From Vibrio sp. ED004 (GTDB lineage Bacteria; Pseudomonadota; Gammaproteobacteria; Enterobacterales; Vibrionaceae), in NCBI RefSeq assembly GCF_023206395.1, contig NZ_CP066149.1, positions 3,286,001-3,350,000 of the forward strand: a DNA stretch of 64,000 bases. Reading direction: 5' to 3'. This document shows, piece after piece, positions 1 through 10,792 of the stretch (position 1 is its first letter; every line of letters starts with the position of its first letter). The notes beneath the pieces are model-generated. The model made no database searches. It was not told the DNA's origin and worked only from the letters and a program-made list of their open reading frames with translations. The position numbers were made by a program, and so were the translations under genes.

Positions 1-2
1 CG

Positions 3-1724
3 CTGGTTCCGTTAATGCTGTTGGTGGTGTTGGTGTTCCTGACCTTTATGTTGCGCTCATTCTTTAGTGTGGTGGCTACCTTAGTTGTGATTATCTCGTC
101 GATTGTCGCGACCATGGGTTTGTCTGGCTGGGCTGGGATGTTCCTCAGCACCGCGACGGTTAACGTTCCAACCTTAGTATTAACCCTTGCTGTTGCCGAT
201 TGTGTTCACGTGATTGTGACCATGAGACAAGCAATGCAACGCGGGATGGAGAAAGCACAAGCCATTCAATACAGCATCAAGCTTAATGCGATGCCGATCT
301 TAATTACTTCTGTCACCACCGCGATTGGTTTCTTGATGATGAACATGTCGGATTCTCCCGTATTGCGAGACTTCGGTAACTTGTCGGCATTGGGCGTGAT
401 CATCGCGTGTTTTCTCTCTGTGACTATGCTTCCTGCGCTGTTAAAACTCTTGCCAGTTAAGAGCTTGCCAGCAAATCCATTAGCGGCATATAAAGTGACC
501 TTCATGGATAAGCTCGGTGACTTTGTCGTGACCAATCGTAAAGCATTGCTGCCTATTTCTACTCTTGTGATTGTGGGTGCTGCCGCGTTAATTCCACTCA
601 ACAAAGTGAATGATGAATCGGTGAAGTATTTCGATACATCAAGTGAGTTCAGACAAGCAGCCGATTTCATGGAAGAGACCGTAAGCGGCATGACCACCAT
701 CAGCATCGCAGTCAAAACCAACGAATCTCAAGCGATTGCTGATCCTGTGTTCTTACAAGCGATTGGCGACTTTACTGAGTGGCTACGCGTTCAACCAGAA
801 ACCGACCATGTGGCCACGCTTTCCGATGTTTACATGCGTTTGAATAAGAACATGCATGGCGATGATGACAGTTACTACCAACTGCCACTTAACCGTGAAC
901 TTGCCGCGCAATACCTACTGCTATATGAGATGTCTCTGCCTTATGGGTTGGACCTAAACAACCAGATCAACGTCGATAAGTCATCGATCAAAATGGTACT
1001 TACGGTAGACAACCTAGGCAGTATGGAATTGGTGGAACTCGAAGAGCGCATCTACTCATGGTTTGCCGCTAATGCACCTCAGTATGAAGTGGTCGCGTCG
1101 AGCCCATCACTGATGTTTGCTCACATCGGCGAAACCAACATGGCGAGCATGCTCTCGACTCTACCTATCACCTTAGTGCTTATCTCTGGCTTGATGATCT
1201 TTGCATTGCGCTCGGTTCGCTTAGGGGTGATCAGCCTAGTGCCAAACATTGCTCCGGCAATTATCGGCTTCGGCTTGTGGGCGCTTATCTCGGGTGAAAT
1301 CAACTTGGGTTTGTCGGTCGTTGTCACCCTTACATTGGGTATCGTGGTCGATGATGCAGTGCATTTCTTGAGTAAATACCAACGCGCCAGAATGGAAGGA
1401 AAATCAGCAGAAGAAGCGGTTCGTTACGCCTTCCACACCGTTGGTCGCGCATTGTGGATCACCACCGTTGTACTTGTGGCGGGTTTCTCGGTATTGGCGA
1501 TGTCGAGCTTCAGACTCAACTCCGACATGGGCTTACTCAGTGCGATTGTGATTTTCATTGCGTTGGTGGTCGACTTCATCTTGCTACCGAGCTTACTGAT
1601 GATCTTCGACAAACAGACTCACTACTCAGATAAACCTCAGCACGAATCAAAGCCACTTAAAGCCGAGTTAACTACAGCAGAGCAATCTAGCCCAGCTGGC
1701 GAACTGTCTACTTCGACTAAATAA
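3..1724 (+). CDS. RND/MMPL-superfamily transporter permease (5' end outside window)
   Basis: Inner-membrane exporter of the RND superfamily (MMPL type), probably moving a lipid or hydrophobic substrate. The reading frame is open from base 3, so roughly the first 200 residues lie outside the window. Two copies of the RND motif are visible, one near the start (LAVADCVHVIVTMRQ) and one in the second half (GIVVDDAVHFLSKYQRAR), each followed by clusters of hydrophobic helices with a periplasmic domain between them. The C-terminus is a short polar tail. A LolA-like protein and an outer-membrane barrel follow directly, which fits a three-component envelope export route. The substrate cannot be read from sequence. 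Confidence 0.88.
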   Translation: MVPLMLLVVLVFLTFMLRSFFSVVATLVVIISSIVATMGLSGWAGMFLSTATVNVPTLVLTLAVADCVHVIVTMRQAMQRGMEKAQAIQYSIKLNAMPILITSVTTAIGFLMMNMSDSPVLRDFGNLSALGVIIACFLSVTMLPALLKLLPVKSLPANPLAAYKVTFMDKLGDFVVTNRKALLPISTLVIVGAAALIPLNKVNDESVKYFDTSSEFRQAADFMEETVSGMTTISIAVKTNESQAIADPVFLQAIGDFTEWLRVQPETDHVATLSDVYMRLNKNMHGDDDSYYQLPLNRELAAQYLLLYEMSLPYGLDLNNQINVDKSSIKMVLTVDNLGSMELVELEERIYSWFAANAPQYEVVASSPSLMFAHIGETNMASMLSTLPITLVLISGLMIFALRSVRLGVISLVPNIAPAIIGFGLWALISGEINLGLSVVVTLTLGIVVDDAVHFLSKYQRARMEGKSAEEAVRYAFHTVGRALWITTVVLVAGFSVLAMSSFRLNSDMGLLSAIVIFIALVVDFILLPSLLMIFDKQTHYSDKPQHESKPLKAELTTAEQSSPAGELSTSTK

Positions 1725-1768
1725 GGAATCGTCAGCCTGCTGCGGTGGGCTGGCTCAAGGAGAAATTT

Positions 1769-2575
1769 ATGAAAATCGTTAAACAAACTCTCGTTAAGAC
1801 ACTATTTGCTTTCAGTTCATTAACCGTGGGTGCTGTATTAGCTTTCCCTGCGTTAGCCGACCCTGCGAAAGGCTTAGAAATTGCCGAACAACGTAAAGCC
1901 GTTGATATGGGGTGGGGCGATTCTGTCGCGACCATGGAAATGCTGCTTCGTAATAAACAAGGTGAAAGCAGCACACGCCTAATGCGATTGAAGTCGTTAG
2001 AAGTGGATGACGATGGAGACAAAGGACTGACTATTTTTGATGAGCCACGCGACGTAAAAGGCACGGCTTTCTTAAACCATTCACACATCACTAAGTCTGA
2101 TGATCAATGGTTGTATCTGCCTGCATTGAAACGTGTAAAACGCATCTCTTCACGTAACAAATCTGGCCCGTTTATGGGCAGTGAATTTGCTTATGAAGAC
2201 TTAAGCTCGTTTGAGCTGAAAAAGTACACTTTCAACTACATTGAAGACGCCAAAATTGAAGGCGTGGATACCTTTGTTTTGGAGCAAGTACCGACCGATA
2301 AAAACTCCGGCTACACCATGCAAAAAGTATGGCTAGACCAACAATATTACCGCCCAGTTCAAGTGGAATTTTACGATCGCAAAGGCGCACTGCTAAAAAC
2401 CCTGTCGTTCCAAGACTACAAACAGTACCTAAACCAATACTGGCGCGCACACACCATGTCGATGCAAAACCACCAAACAGGCAAAAGTACGGTATTAACC
2501 ACGACAGATTTAGCCTTCCAGACCGGTCTTAAGGACAAGGACTTTCAAAAAAACACACTTAAACGTGCAAAGTAA
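1769..2575 (+). CDS. Outer membrane lipoprotein-sorting (LolA-like) periplasmic protein
   Basis: 268-residue secreted protein with an N-terminal signal peptide (hydrophobic stretch ending near ALADPAKG). The body resembles the LolA-like fold proteins annotated as outer membrane lipoprotein-sorting proteins, a family that often sits next to MMPL/RND permeases. Start chosen at 1769 because AAGGAG lies 6 bases upstream; an in-frame GTG at 1745 would spoil the signal peptide. It lies 44 bases after the permease stop and 9 bases before the barrel gene, so the three are likely one operon. It probably binds a hydrophobic ligand in the periplasm; the ligand is unknown. Confidence 0.82.
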   Translation: MKIVKQTLVKTLFAFSSLTVGAVLAFPALADPAKGLEIAEQRKAVDMGWGDSVATMEMLLRNKQGESSTRLMRLKSLEVDDDGDKGLTIFDEPRDVKGTAFLNHSHITKSDDQWLYLPALKRVKRISSRNKSGPFMGSEFAYEDLSSFELKKYTFNYIEDAKIEGVDTFVLEQVPTDKNSGYTMQKVWLDQQYYRPVQVEFYDRKGALLKTLSFQDYKQYLNQYWRAHTMSMQNHQTGKSTVLTTTDLAFQTGLKDKDFQKNTLKRAK

Positions 2576-2584
2576 GGCAAGAAT

Positions 2585-3817
2585 ATGAAAAGGATTGTGT
2601 TAACAGGAACGCAGTTATCTTTAACTTTGGCAGCGACAGTTGGGCTTATGCAGGTGTCGTTGCCATGTGTGGCAGCAGGTTTTAGCTCTGAGTTCGTAGA
2701 ACAGGTCACCCCACAGCTAGCAGGGCAGGTAAACCTTGAACACAGGCAGTTCTTTAGTGACGGCTTACAAGGGCAGGATAAAGGGCAAAGCTCACTGGTG
2801 TTGCAACCGGAGTTTTACTGGGAGCAACAAGAGGGCAATGGCAGCTTTACCTTCACCCCGTTTTATCGCCTAGACAGCGAAGACGATGAGCGTACCCATG
2901 GCGATGTTCGTGAAGCTCTGTATCTCAATTATTGGGACGATTATGAACTGCGAGTAGGTGTTGGCAAAGTGTTCTGGGGTGTAACCGAATCGGCGCATTT
3001 GGTGGATGTGGTAAACCAAACCGATGCCATTGAATCGGTCGATGGTGAATCCAAGTTAGGTCAGCCAATGGTGCACTTCACCTCGATAAAAGACTGGGGA
3101 ACCATAGACGCCATGTTGTTGCCGTATTTTCGTGAGCGCACCTTTGCAGGGGAAGACGGACGCTTAAGGCCAACGGTGCCCGTTTCGGACGATGCGCTTT
3201 ACGAATCTTCGCGAGAAGAAAAGCACGTTGATGTGGCACTGCGCTATAGCCAAATGTACGGCGATTGGGATGTCGGTTTAAGCTATTTAGGCGGGACAAA
3301 CCGCGACCCTTACTACCGTGTGGAAGGCAATCAGCTCAAGCCATACTACGCCCAAATGCAGCACTTTGGATTGGATGTGCAAGGCATTATTGGTGATTGG
3401 TTATGGAAGCTGGAAAGCATTTATCGCGACAGTTACGACAACCACACAGGCGTAGCAACAGGCTTTGAATACACATGGGTTGGGGCGCTTGAATCCTACT
3501 GGGACGTCGGCTTCATCGCTGAATACCTGTATGACAGCCGAGGTAATAACGCCCAAACCATCGGTCAAAACGATGTGTTCCTTGGTGCGCGTTTCGCCTT
3601 GAACGATGAAGACGGCACCGAAGTGCTTACAGGTATCACTCAAGACTTGGACAACAGCGATGTCTACAGTGCAAAGCTCGAAGCCTCAAGCCGTATCAAT
3701 AACAACCTCAAGTGGCGATTGAATGCTTGGTTGTTTGAGAACGAAACCCCAGAAGACTTATTGTTCTTTGCTCGTAAGGATGACTTTGTTGAAGTCGCAT
3801 TGGAGTACTATTTCTAA
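2585..3817 (+). CDS. Predicted outer-membrane beta-barrel protein
   Basis: 410 residues with a signal peptide (hydrophobic core ending at about CVAAG). The mature part is rich in alternating aromatic and polar residues and ends with VALEYYF, a terminal Phe typical of outer-membrane barrels. Repeated short strands (for example FTFTPFYRL, LESIYRDSYD, GALESYWDVGF) support a porin-like or DUF1302-like barrel. It is the last gene of the permease/LolA-like operon and probably provides the outer-membrane part of that system. No specific family was recognised with certainty. Confidence 0.75.
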   Translation: MKRIVLTGTQLSLTLAATVGLMQVSLPCVAAGFSSEFVEQVTPQLAGQVNLEHRQFFSDGLQGQDKGQSSLVLQPEFYWEQQEGNGSFTFTPFYRLDSEDDERTHGDVREALYLNYWDDYELRVGVGKVFWGVTESAHLVDVVNQTDAIESVDGESKLGQPMVHFTSIKDWGTIDAMLLPYFRERTFAGEDGRLRPTVPVSDDALYESSREEKHVDVALRYSQMYGDWDVGLSYLGGTNRDPYYRVEGNQLKPYYAQMQHFGLDVQGIIGDWLWKLESIYRDSYDNHTGVATGFEYTWVGALESYWDVGFIAEYLYDSRGNNAQTIGQNDVFLGARFALNDEDGTEVLTGITQDLDNSDVYSAKLEASSRINNNLKWRLNAWLFENETPEDLLFFARKDDFVEVALEYYF

Positions 3818-3900
3818 CCGTTAACTTCAAAAAGATAAGTTTTTCACGGGTCATCTCTTTAACAAACCAAGTTTCCTACAAACAATCTCACGTAAAAACA

Positions 3901-3930
3901 AAGAGCGACGGCTTCAAACCTCGCTCTTTG
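3901..3930. terminator. Hairpin after barrel gene, likely terminator
   Basis: Inverted repeat AAAGAGCGA / TCGCTCTTT with a 12-base loop, 83 bases downstream of the barrel gene stop. There is no clean T-run after it on the + strand, so termination is inferred from position and stem strength. Confidence 0.5.
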
Positions 3931-4033
3931 GCTTCCTTCCATAGTCCCACTCGCTATATCCACCTCTTGTGAACATCACGGCCTTAGCTAAGGTTCACCG
4001 AATGTAATCAAACTGTCTCACTTGGTGACGTTT

Positions 4034-4129
4034 ATGTATCCGTTTCTCTTTGATTTTGCTGATTTGAATGAATTTCTGATTCCTAACGTTAAATTTGCCG
4101 TGTTTTTAGTCAATAACTTGTTCTTTTAG
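4034..4129 (+). CDS. Candidate Phe-rich leader peptide upstream of pheST
   Basis: 31-codon ORF starting ATG at 4034 with GGTGA at 4024-4028 as possible ribosome binding site. The peptide contains 8 Phe out of 31, including a terminal Leu-Phe-Phe (MYPFLFDF at the start). In enteric bacteria pheST is controlled by attenuation through the Phe-rich PheM leader, so position and composition suggest the same role. No classical GC-rich hairpin with T-run lies between its stop and pheS, and the region is AT-rich, which by itself favours Phe codons. Treat as tentative. Confidence 0.35.
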   Translation: MYPFLFDFADLNEFLIPNVKFAVFLVNNLFF

Positions 4130-5215
<1,086 letters not shown>

Positions 5216-5233
5216 TCCGGGGCAGTCAAAACT

Positions 5234-7639
5234 ATGAAATTCAGTGAATCTTGGCTACGCGAGTGGGTTAAACCTGCAATTAACAGCGAAGAGCTAGCTC
5301 ACCAAATCACTATGGCTGGTTTGGAAGTTGACGATGTAGAACCTGTTGCTGGTGAATTCACCGGCGTTAAAGTAGGTAAAGTGGTTGAGTGCGGTCAGCA
5401 CCCAGACGCAGACAAGCTACAAGTTACAAAAATTGATATCGGCGAAGCCGATCTTGATGGAAATAAACAGCTTTTAGACATCGTATGTGGTGCATCTAAC
5501 TGTCGTCTTGGCCTAACTGTAGCAGTAGCAACAGTTGGCGCAGTACTTCCTGGTGACTTCAAAATCAAGAAAGCAAAACTACGTGGCGTTCCATCGCACG
5601 GCATGCTTTGTTCTTTCTCTGAGCTAGGTATCGACGTAGAGTCTGACGGCATCCTTGAGCTGCCAGAAGGCACAACGCTAGGTATGGACGTACGTGAGCT
5701 TCTTGAGCTTAACGACGTAACTATCGACGTAGACCTAACAGCAAACCGCGCAGACTGCTTCAGCATCCGTGGCCTTGCTCGTGAAGTTGGCGTACTAAAC
5801 CGCGCAGACGTTACAGAGCCAACAGTTGAAGCTGTTGCAACAAGCATTGAAGACACAGTATCTGTTGAAATTAAAGCAACTGATGCTTGTCCACGTTACC
5901 TTGGCCGTGTGGTTAAGAACGTAAACGTGAAAGCGGAATCTCCAATCTGGATGCAAGAAAAACTGCGCCGTTGTGGTATCCGTTCAATCGACCCAGTTGT
6001 AGACATCACAAACTACGTGATGCTAGAGCAAGGCCAACCAATGCACGCATTTGATCTAGCTAAGATCGAAGGCGGTATCGTGGTTCGTCTAGCAGAGCAG
6101 GGCGAAAAGCTAACACTTCTAGATGGTAACGAAGCTGAACTAAACAGCAACACACTTGTTATCGCTGACCACAACAAAGCACTAGCAATCGCTGGTATCT
6201 TTGGCGGTCAAGATTCAGGTGTGACTACTGAAACAACAGACGTGCTTCTTGAAGCGGCATTCTTCGCACCGGATCACATCCGTGGTCGCGCACGTGCTTA
6301 CGGTCTTCACACAGATTCTTCTCTACGTTTCGAACGTGGTGTTGATTCAACACTTCAAGCAGCAGCAATGGAGCGTGCAACACAGCTTCTAGTTGAAATC
6401 TGTGGTGGTGAAGTTGCGCCAGTAAACGGCAGCGAATCTGAAGCTGATCTTCCTAAAGCAAACGTAGTTGCTCTACGTCGCGCTAAGCTAGACAGCCTAC
6501 TAGGTCACGAAATTCCATCTACAGACGTAGTGGAAATTCTTACTCGCCTAGGTTGTGAAGTTGAGACTACGGACGCAGGTTGGACGGCAACGTCTCCATC
6601 TTGGCGTTTCGATATCGCAATCGAGCAAGACCTAATTGAAGAAGTAGGTCGTATCTACGGTTACGATAACATTCCAAACCAAGCGCCTAAAGCGGCACTT
6701 AAAATGAATGACCACAAAGAAGCTAACCAACCGCTTAAGCGCGTTCGTGACCTTCTTGTAGACCGTGGTTACCACGAAGCAATCACATACAGCTTCGTCG
6801 AACCAGAACAGCAAAAGCTTGTTGTACCTGGTGTTGAGCCGCTAATCCTGCCATTCCCAATCTCTGCGGACATGTCAGCAATGCGTCTTGGCCTAATCCA
6901 AGGTCTACTAAACACAGTTGTTCACAACCAGAAGCGTCAACAGTCTCGCGTTCGTCTATTCGAATCAGGTCTACGTTTCATCCCTGAAGAAACAGCTGAA
7001 AACGGCATGCGCCAAGAAATGATGCTTGCGGGTGTTATCTCTGGTACTCGCGGTGAAGAGCACTGGGACGTTGCAACTAACACTGTTGACTTCTTCGACC
7101 TGAAAGGCGACCTAGAAGCAGTTCTAGAGCTAACAGCGAACGAAAAAGCTTACAGCTTCAAAGCAGCTAAGCACCCAGCACTTCACCCAGGTCAAACTGC
7201 GGCTATCGTAGTAGACGGCAAAGAAGTGGGTATCATTGGTACTGTTCACCCAGAACTAGAGCGTAAGTTTGGTCTAAACGGCCGTACTATCGTATTCGAA
7301 ATCGAATGGGCAGCTATCAACACTCGCGTGCTTCCAGAAGCAGTAGCGGTATCTAAGTTCCCTGCAAACCGTCGTGATATCGCGGTTGTTGTTGACGAAG
7401 CAGTCGCTTCTGGCGACATCGTAGAAGCGTGTATCGCAGCTGGTGGCGAATTCCTAACAGACGCTAAACTATTCGACGTATACGTTGGTCAAGGCGTTGA
7501 AGAAGGTAAGAAGAGCCTAGCAATCGCACTTAGCCTACAGTCTGTAGAGCGCACACTAGAAGATGCAGACATCGCTGGTTCAGTAGATGCTATCGTAGCT
7601 TCAATCTCAGAGAAATTCGGCGCAGCACTTCGCGACTAA
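5234..7639 (+). CDS. pheT: Phenylalanine--tRNA ligase beta subunit
   Basis: 801 residues, close to the usual ~795. Begins [12 protein letters not shown], the conserved PheT N-terminus. Domains in order: tRNA-binding OB-fold (about 40-150), B3/B4 domain with the editing site (about 210-380), B5 domain, catalytic-like core (about 490-680), and C-terminal ferredoxin-like anticodon-binding domain with the [17 protein letters not shown] segment. Forms the heterotetramer with PheS. Here pheT is followed by its own terminator and then by an accessory module rather than ihfA, which follows pheT in many gammaproteobacteria. Confidence 0.97.
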   Translation: MKFSESWLREWVKPAINSEELAHQITMAGLEVDDVEPVAGEFTGVKVGKVVECGQHPDADKLQVTKIDIGEADLDGNKQLLDIVCGASNCRLGLTVAVATVGAVLPGDFKIKKAKLRGVPSHGMLCSFSELGIDVESDGILELPEGTTLGMDVRELLELNDVTIDVDLTANRADCFSIRGLAREVGVLNRADVTEPTVEAVATSIEDTVSVEIKATDACPRYLGRVVKNVNVKAESPIWMQEKLRRCGIRSIDPVVDITNYVMLEQGQPMHAFDLAKIEGGIVVRLAEQGEKLTLLDGNEAELNSNTLVIADHNKALAIAGIFGGQDSGVTTETTDVLLEAAFFAPDHIRGRARAYGLHTDSSLRFERGVDSTLQAAAMERATQLLVEICGGEVAPVNGSESEADLPKANVVALRRAKLDSLLGHEIPSTDVVEILTRLGCEVETTDAGWTATSPSWRFDIAIEQDLIEEVGRIYGYDNIPNQAPKAALKMNDHKEANQPLKRVRDLLVDRGYHEAITYSFVEPEQQKLVVPGVEPLILPFPISADMSAMRLGLIQGLLNTVVHNQKRQQSRVRLFESGLRFIPEETAENGMRQEMMLAGVISGTRGEEHWDVATNTVDFFDLKGDLEAVLELTANEKAYSFKAAKHPALHPGQTAAIVVDGKEVGIIGTVHPELERKFGLNGRTIVFEIEWAAINTRVLPEAVAVSKFPANRRDIAVVVDEAVASGDIVEACIAAGGEFLTDAKLFDVYVGQGVEEGKKSLAIALSLQSVERTLEDADIAGSVDAIVASISEKFGAALRD

Positions 7640-7659
7640 TCTCTTCTGATAGAAAAATC

Positions 7660-7688
7660 AAAGGCCTCGCATTGCGAGGCCTTTTTTT
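7660..7688 (+). terminator. Rho-independent terminator of pheST
   Basis: Stem AAGGCCTCGC / GCGAGGCCTT with a short loop and seven T residues, 20 bases after the pheT stop. It belongs to the GGCCTCGC hairpin family that recurs through the window (13530, 14764, 17059, 24565, 26422, 49197). Confidence 0.93.
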
Positions 7689-7914
7689 GATGTTTCTTTT
7701 TTATAGAGACTCGCTACGAATATCGTTATTTGCTGAGCTGAATCAATCGGAAGAAAAGCCAAACCTGAAAAACTCCGATCTATGAATTAGACTAAAAGAA
7801 TGAGGTGAGAGTCATTCTAGTGTAATAGCTTAGATGACCGTATTGTTAAATTTGGTGTAGAATAGGATATTGAAAAACTAGTTGTTTAAAAATTACTCGA
7901 TTGAGATTGAAAAG

Positions 7915-8505
7915 ATGTTTGCGACCAATGATTCTGAAATTAGAGAAGCATTTCATAAAAAAAAGTTAAAGAGCCAGCATGAAGATAACCAAACTCTTGT
8001 AATTGATGAGCTAGGGCTTATGCATGGTTCGAATCGGATTGATATTGCTGTTGTTAATGGCTGTATACATGGGTATGAAATTAAAAGCTCTAAAGACACA
8101 TTAACGCGCTTTAAAGATCAACTTGATACTTATATGAAAACTTTACAGAAGTTGACTGTAATTGTTGCGCCAAACCATACAAGCGGTATTTTAGATGTAG
8201 CTCCTGATTGGGTCGGTATCATCATTGCAACTAAAGGAAGTAAAGGAGCTATACATTTTCGAACGCTTCGAAAAGCGAAAAGAAATCCTAAGGTTGAAGC
8301 TATAAAAGTTGCGCACCTTTTGTGGAAAGATGAAACTCAAGCTTTGCTTGAGGAGCTAGGAGTCTCATCTAATAACCGTCGAGCTACCAGGCTAGACCTA
8401 TACAAAACTCTCGTTGAACATATCAGTACAGATCAGCTTGTAAAAAATATTAAGGTAACGTTTGAAAACCGTTCAAACTGGCGTTCTGGTGTACAACTAG
8501 TGTGA
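7915..8505 (+). CDS. sce7726-family protein, nuclease-like
   Basis: 196 residues. The core (HKKKLKSQHEDNQTLVIDEL, then RIDIAVVNGCIHGYEIKSS) matches the conserved block of sce7726-family proteins. It carries the D...ExK arrangement of PD-(D/E)XK nucleases: Asp of RIDIAV and Glu-x-Lys of GYEIKSS. Activity on DNA is an inference from that motif. ATG 7915 was chosen; an in-frame TTG at 7882 would add 11 residues and cannot be excluded. The gene faces a minus-strand Beta-family gene and overlaps its 3' end by 56 bases. AT-rich composition unlike pheT suggests horizontal acquisition with its neighbours. Confidence 0.8.
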   Translation: MFATNDSEIREAFHKKKLKSQHEDNQTLVIDELGLMHGSNRIDIAVVNGCIHGYEIKSSKDTLTRFKDQLDTYMKTLQKLTVIVAPNHTSGILDVAPDWVGIIIATKGSKGAIHFRTLRKAKRNPKVEAIKVAHLLWKDETQALLEELGVSSNNRRATRLDLYKTLVEHISTDQLVKNIKVTFENRSNWRSGVQLV

Positions 8506-9556
8506 GGTGATGACTGATTGCTGCTTCTTTCCATGTACTCAGGTTACCCGTACCACACTTGCCCTGAGCGCAGTCATAGATCTTCTTATCTCCTGGAGAA
8601 AATGGTTCCCCATAAAAGTAATTTTGAGGTGAATTGACTAACTTGGAACACAAATCTTTCATTTGAGAAGTGTCATCTCTAAAAGAGCCTCCTTTATAGA
8701 TAATCCACTCATCTTTGTATGAGTAAACAAGTTTCGCTGCAGGTTTCATCATTCGCATATCCAATGAGCTAAACTCTGGAGTCTCAATTGTATAATCACC
8801 AAAACCTAATCTTGGGAAATCTCTCGTGATTTTTGCATGTAACGATTTGTAAAATATCCAATCTTGTCGTTTCTGGACAGAACCTGGCTTTTTAACAAGA
8901 TCTAGTTGTAGTGATGTGCCAGCCACGTATATCGACCTAAACTCATTGATCTTGGGTAGTAACCCTAAAAGGGCAGATAACATTAAAATAACATCTTCGT
9001 TTGGTTCGTAGTTTGCTCCTTTTCTGAAGTCGATAATCAAATCAGTGGAAGACGTCGGACATGTCAAAGTTGACAATAGAGTCAAAATTTTGGTGTGATT
9101 GGAAGGGTCTGCTAATTCATCTAATGAAATTCTAATACCCACACCGATACCACCAGCGAGCCAGTTTTTTTTGACTGCGTTAATATAGCTTGCGTCATAG
9201 TCCATTTGAATCACTGGAGAGAATACTCCTTTGACTGATCTAAGCTCATCGAATACAAATTCAGGGATTGTTCTACCGTCTTTAACGTGATCTAAGTGTA
9301 AGCTAGAGTCTATATCTATGAGAGATGAAGCGGTTCCCCATTTAGTTTTATATCTGTTGGCTAGCTTTTCTACATGTTCTTCCGCAGACTTCTTAAGCTT
9401 TTGTTCTTCGAAATCAAATTCAATAGGAGGGATTACAAATAGAGGATATAGGTTTTGTTTTATGCCTTGCTTAAGGCGGAGCAGGGCTTGGTACTCACCT
9501 TGTCTCCACTTTATGATGGGAAGATACTTTTTATAGGAACTTAACTCAACGCTCAT
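8450..9556 (-). CDS. Beta-family protein
   Basis: 368 residues. The N-terminus (YLPIIKWRQGEYQALLRL, then LYPLFVIPP) is the signature of the Beta-protein family named after a phage T4 protein (PF14350-like). Members often sit in accessory islands beside ImmA/IrrE and sce7726-type genes; biochemical function is unknown to me. Start ATG overlaps the stop of the upstream XRE-ImmA gene by 4 bases, so the two are probably translationally coupled. The last 56 bases overlap the convergent sce7726 gene. Probably the effector or recognition part of the module, but nothing in the sequence proves this. Confidence 0.78.
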   Translation of the reverse strand: MSVELSSYKKYLPIIKWRQGEYQALLRLKQGIKQNLYPLFVIPPIEFDFEEQKLKKSAEEHVEKLANRYKTKWGTASSLIDIDSSLHLDHVKDGRTIPEFVFDELRSVKGVFSPVIQMDYDASYINAVKKNWLAGGIGVGIRISLDELADPSNHTKILTLLSTLTCPTSSTDLIIDFRKGANYEPNEDVILMLSALLGLLPKINEFRSIYVAGTSLQLDLVKKPGSVQKRQDWIFYKSLHAKITRDFPRLGFGDYTIETPEFSSLDMRMMKPAAKLVYSYKDEWIIYKGGSFRDDTSQMKDLCSKLVNSPQNYFYGEPFSPGDKKIYDCAQGKCGTGNLSTWKEAAISHHLTLVVHQNASLNGFQTLP

Positions 9557-10782
9557 TCGAATTGACCTCTTACTTTTCCGTAACCAATTAGATTATTAAA
9601 TTTACTGTAGTCATTTTTTTCTTTTCTTAATCTACCTGCAATTATTGCAGGATTTACCCCTAACCTTTTTGCATCTCCCACAATCGCAGCTTCGGTCGCG
9701 ATGACCCTCGATACAGACAACTTCCATGCTTCAGGAGCTATCAAGTTATTCAATGCAAATGCATCGGCTTGGTCTTCAAGAGAATTACTACTTTCGCCTA
9801 CATTTTCATCAATAAATTCGGTACCTAGTTGAGAAAGGTGTAAAAAAACGTGCCCAAGTTCATGTAGAAGTACGAACCAAAAATTATCAACCCTGTCATG
9901 TCGTATTGTCATTCCGATGATAGGATTACCGCTTTCAGAGAGCATTGCAGCTCCGTCTAAATATGTGCCTTCTAAGTGAGGTTCATAAATTAGAATAACT
10001 CCTTTAGACTCAAGGAAGTCTCGAGCCAAAATTGGACCATCCTCCTGTGTGCTTAGAGAAACTAATTCGGGTATCCAAGAATCATTAAATTCAAACTGAG
10101 AGACTTGGTGTGACTTTATTAACTTCTCTGCATTAGATAAGATATTTGCTTGCCACGCTATTAAAGATATCGCGTGTGCTGATTTTCCTTTGAAACTCGT
10201 TTTACGATGTAAAGCAGGTTGTAAGCCAAAGCCAAAAGCTCCTTGAATGAACTGCTTAGCTGATTCAATAGAGTTTTCCCCTTTCTTAATCCAGCCTCGT
10301 TTTTGCATTTCTTTTACAGGTAAGGAGCTCCATTGGAAGTCGGATTCTTCACATGAATCGAAAATGATATCACCTGAATCATCTAGGACACTAAACCGGT
10401 TTAGGCCAAGGAACTGTGAGATTTTTAATATCCTAGAGAGACTAGTGCCTTTATATTGCTCAGACTCTAGGGCTTGGAGTTGTTTAGTCGGGATATTTAG
10501 GTGCTCCGCTAACTTATCTTGACTAATTCCTTTAGTAATTCTTGAACTCACAAGGTATTTGGGAAGCTTGTCGATTGTTAACTCATCAATCTCTTGGAAA
10601 TGTCCATTAGTTAAGCTTCTATAATAATCTATAGCTTCATTTAGCTCAGAAATCTGATGAACGATAGAGTCTCTTTGAATATCAGCTAACCATGAAGAAT
10701 CACTTTTGAGTGTTTTTAATGCTTCGATAAGTTTTTCGCGAGCTTCTTGAGATAGGCCTAGCTCTACGTCGTTAAGTATCAT
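9553..10782 (-). CDS. XRE-type HTH protein with ImmA/IrrE metallopeptidase domain
   Basis: 409 residues. A HigA/XRE helix-turn-helix lies at about residues 78-125 (RITKGISQDKLAEHLNIPT). A C-terminal ImmA/IrrE peptidase carries HELGH at about 307-311, with a likely third zinc ligand Glu in SLEDQADAF about 25 residues on. In the family such proteins combine DNA binding with proteolysis of a repressor or themselves, switching on neighbouring genes under stress; that role here is inferred. It lies 10 bases after the nucleotidyltransferase-like gene and overlaps the Beta gene by 4, forming a tight three-gene operon. Confidence 0.87.
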   Translation of the reverse strand: MILNDVELGLSQEAREKLIEALKTLKSDSSWLADIQRDSIVHQISELNEAIDYYRSLTNGHFQEIDELTIDKLPKYLVSSRITKGISQDKLAEHLNIPTKQLQALESEQYKGTSLSRILKISQFLGLNRFSVLDDSGDIIFDSCEESDFQWSSLPVKEMQKRGWIKKGENSIESAKQFIQGAFGFGLQPALHRKTSFKGKSAHAISLIAWQANILSNAEKLIKSHQVSQFEFNDSWIPELVSLSTQEDGPILARDFLESKGVILIYEPHLEGTYLDGAAMLSESGNPIIGMTIRHDRVDNFWFVLLHELGHVFLHLSQLGTEFIDENVGESSNSLEDQADAFALNNLIAPEAWKLSVSRVIATEAAIVGDAKRLGVNPAIIAGRLRKEKNDYSKFNNLIGYGKVRGQFE

Positions 10783-10792
10783 CGTATACCCC

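Noticed and set aside
5395..5856. Minus-strand 153-codon frame inside pheT
   Set aside because: Ser/Arg/Thr-rich shadow of the strongly biased pheT codon usage; no binding site.
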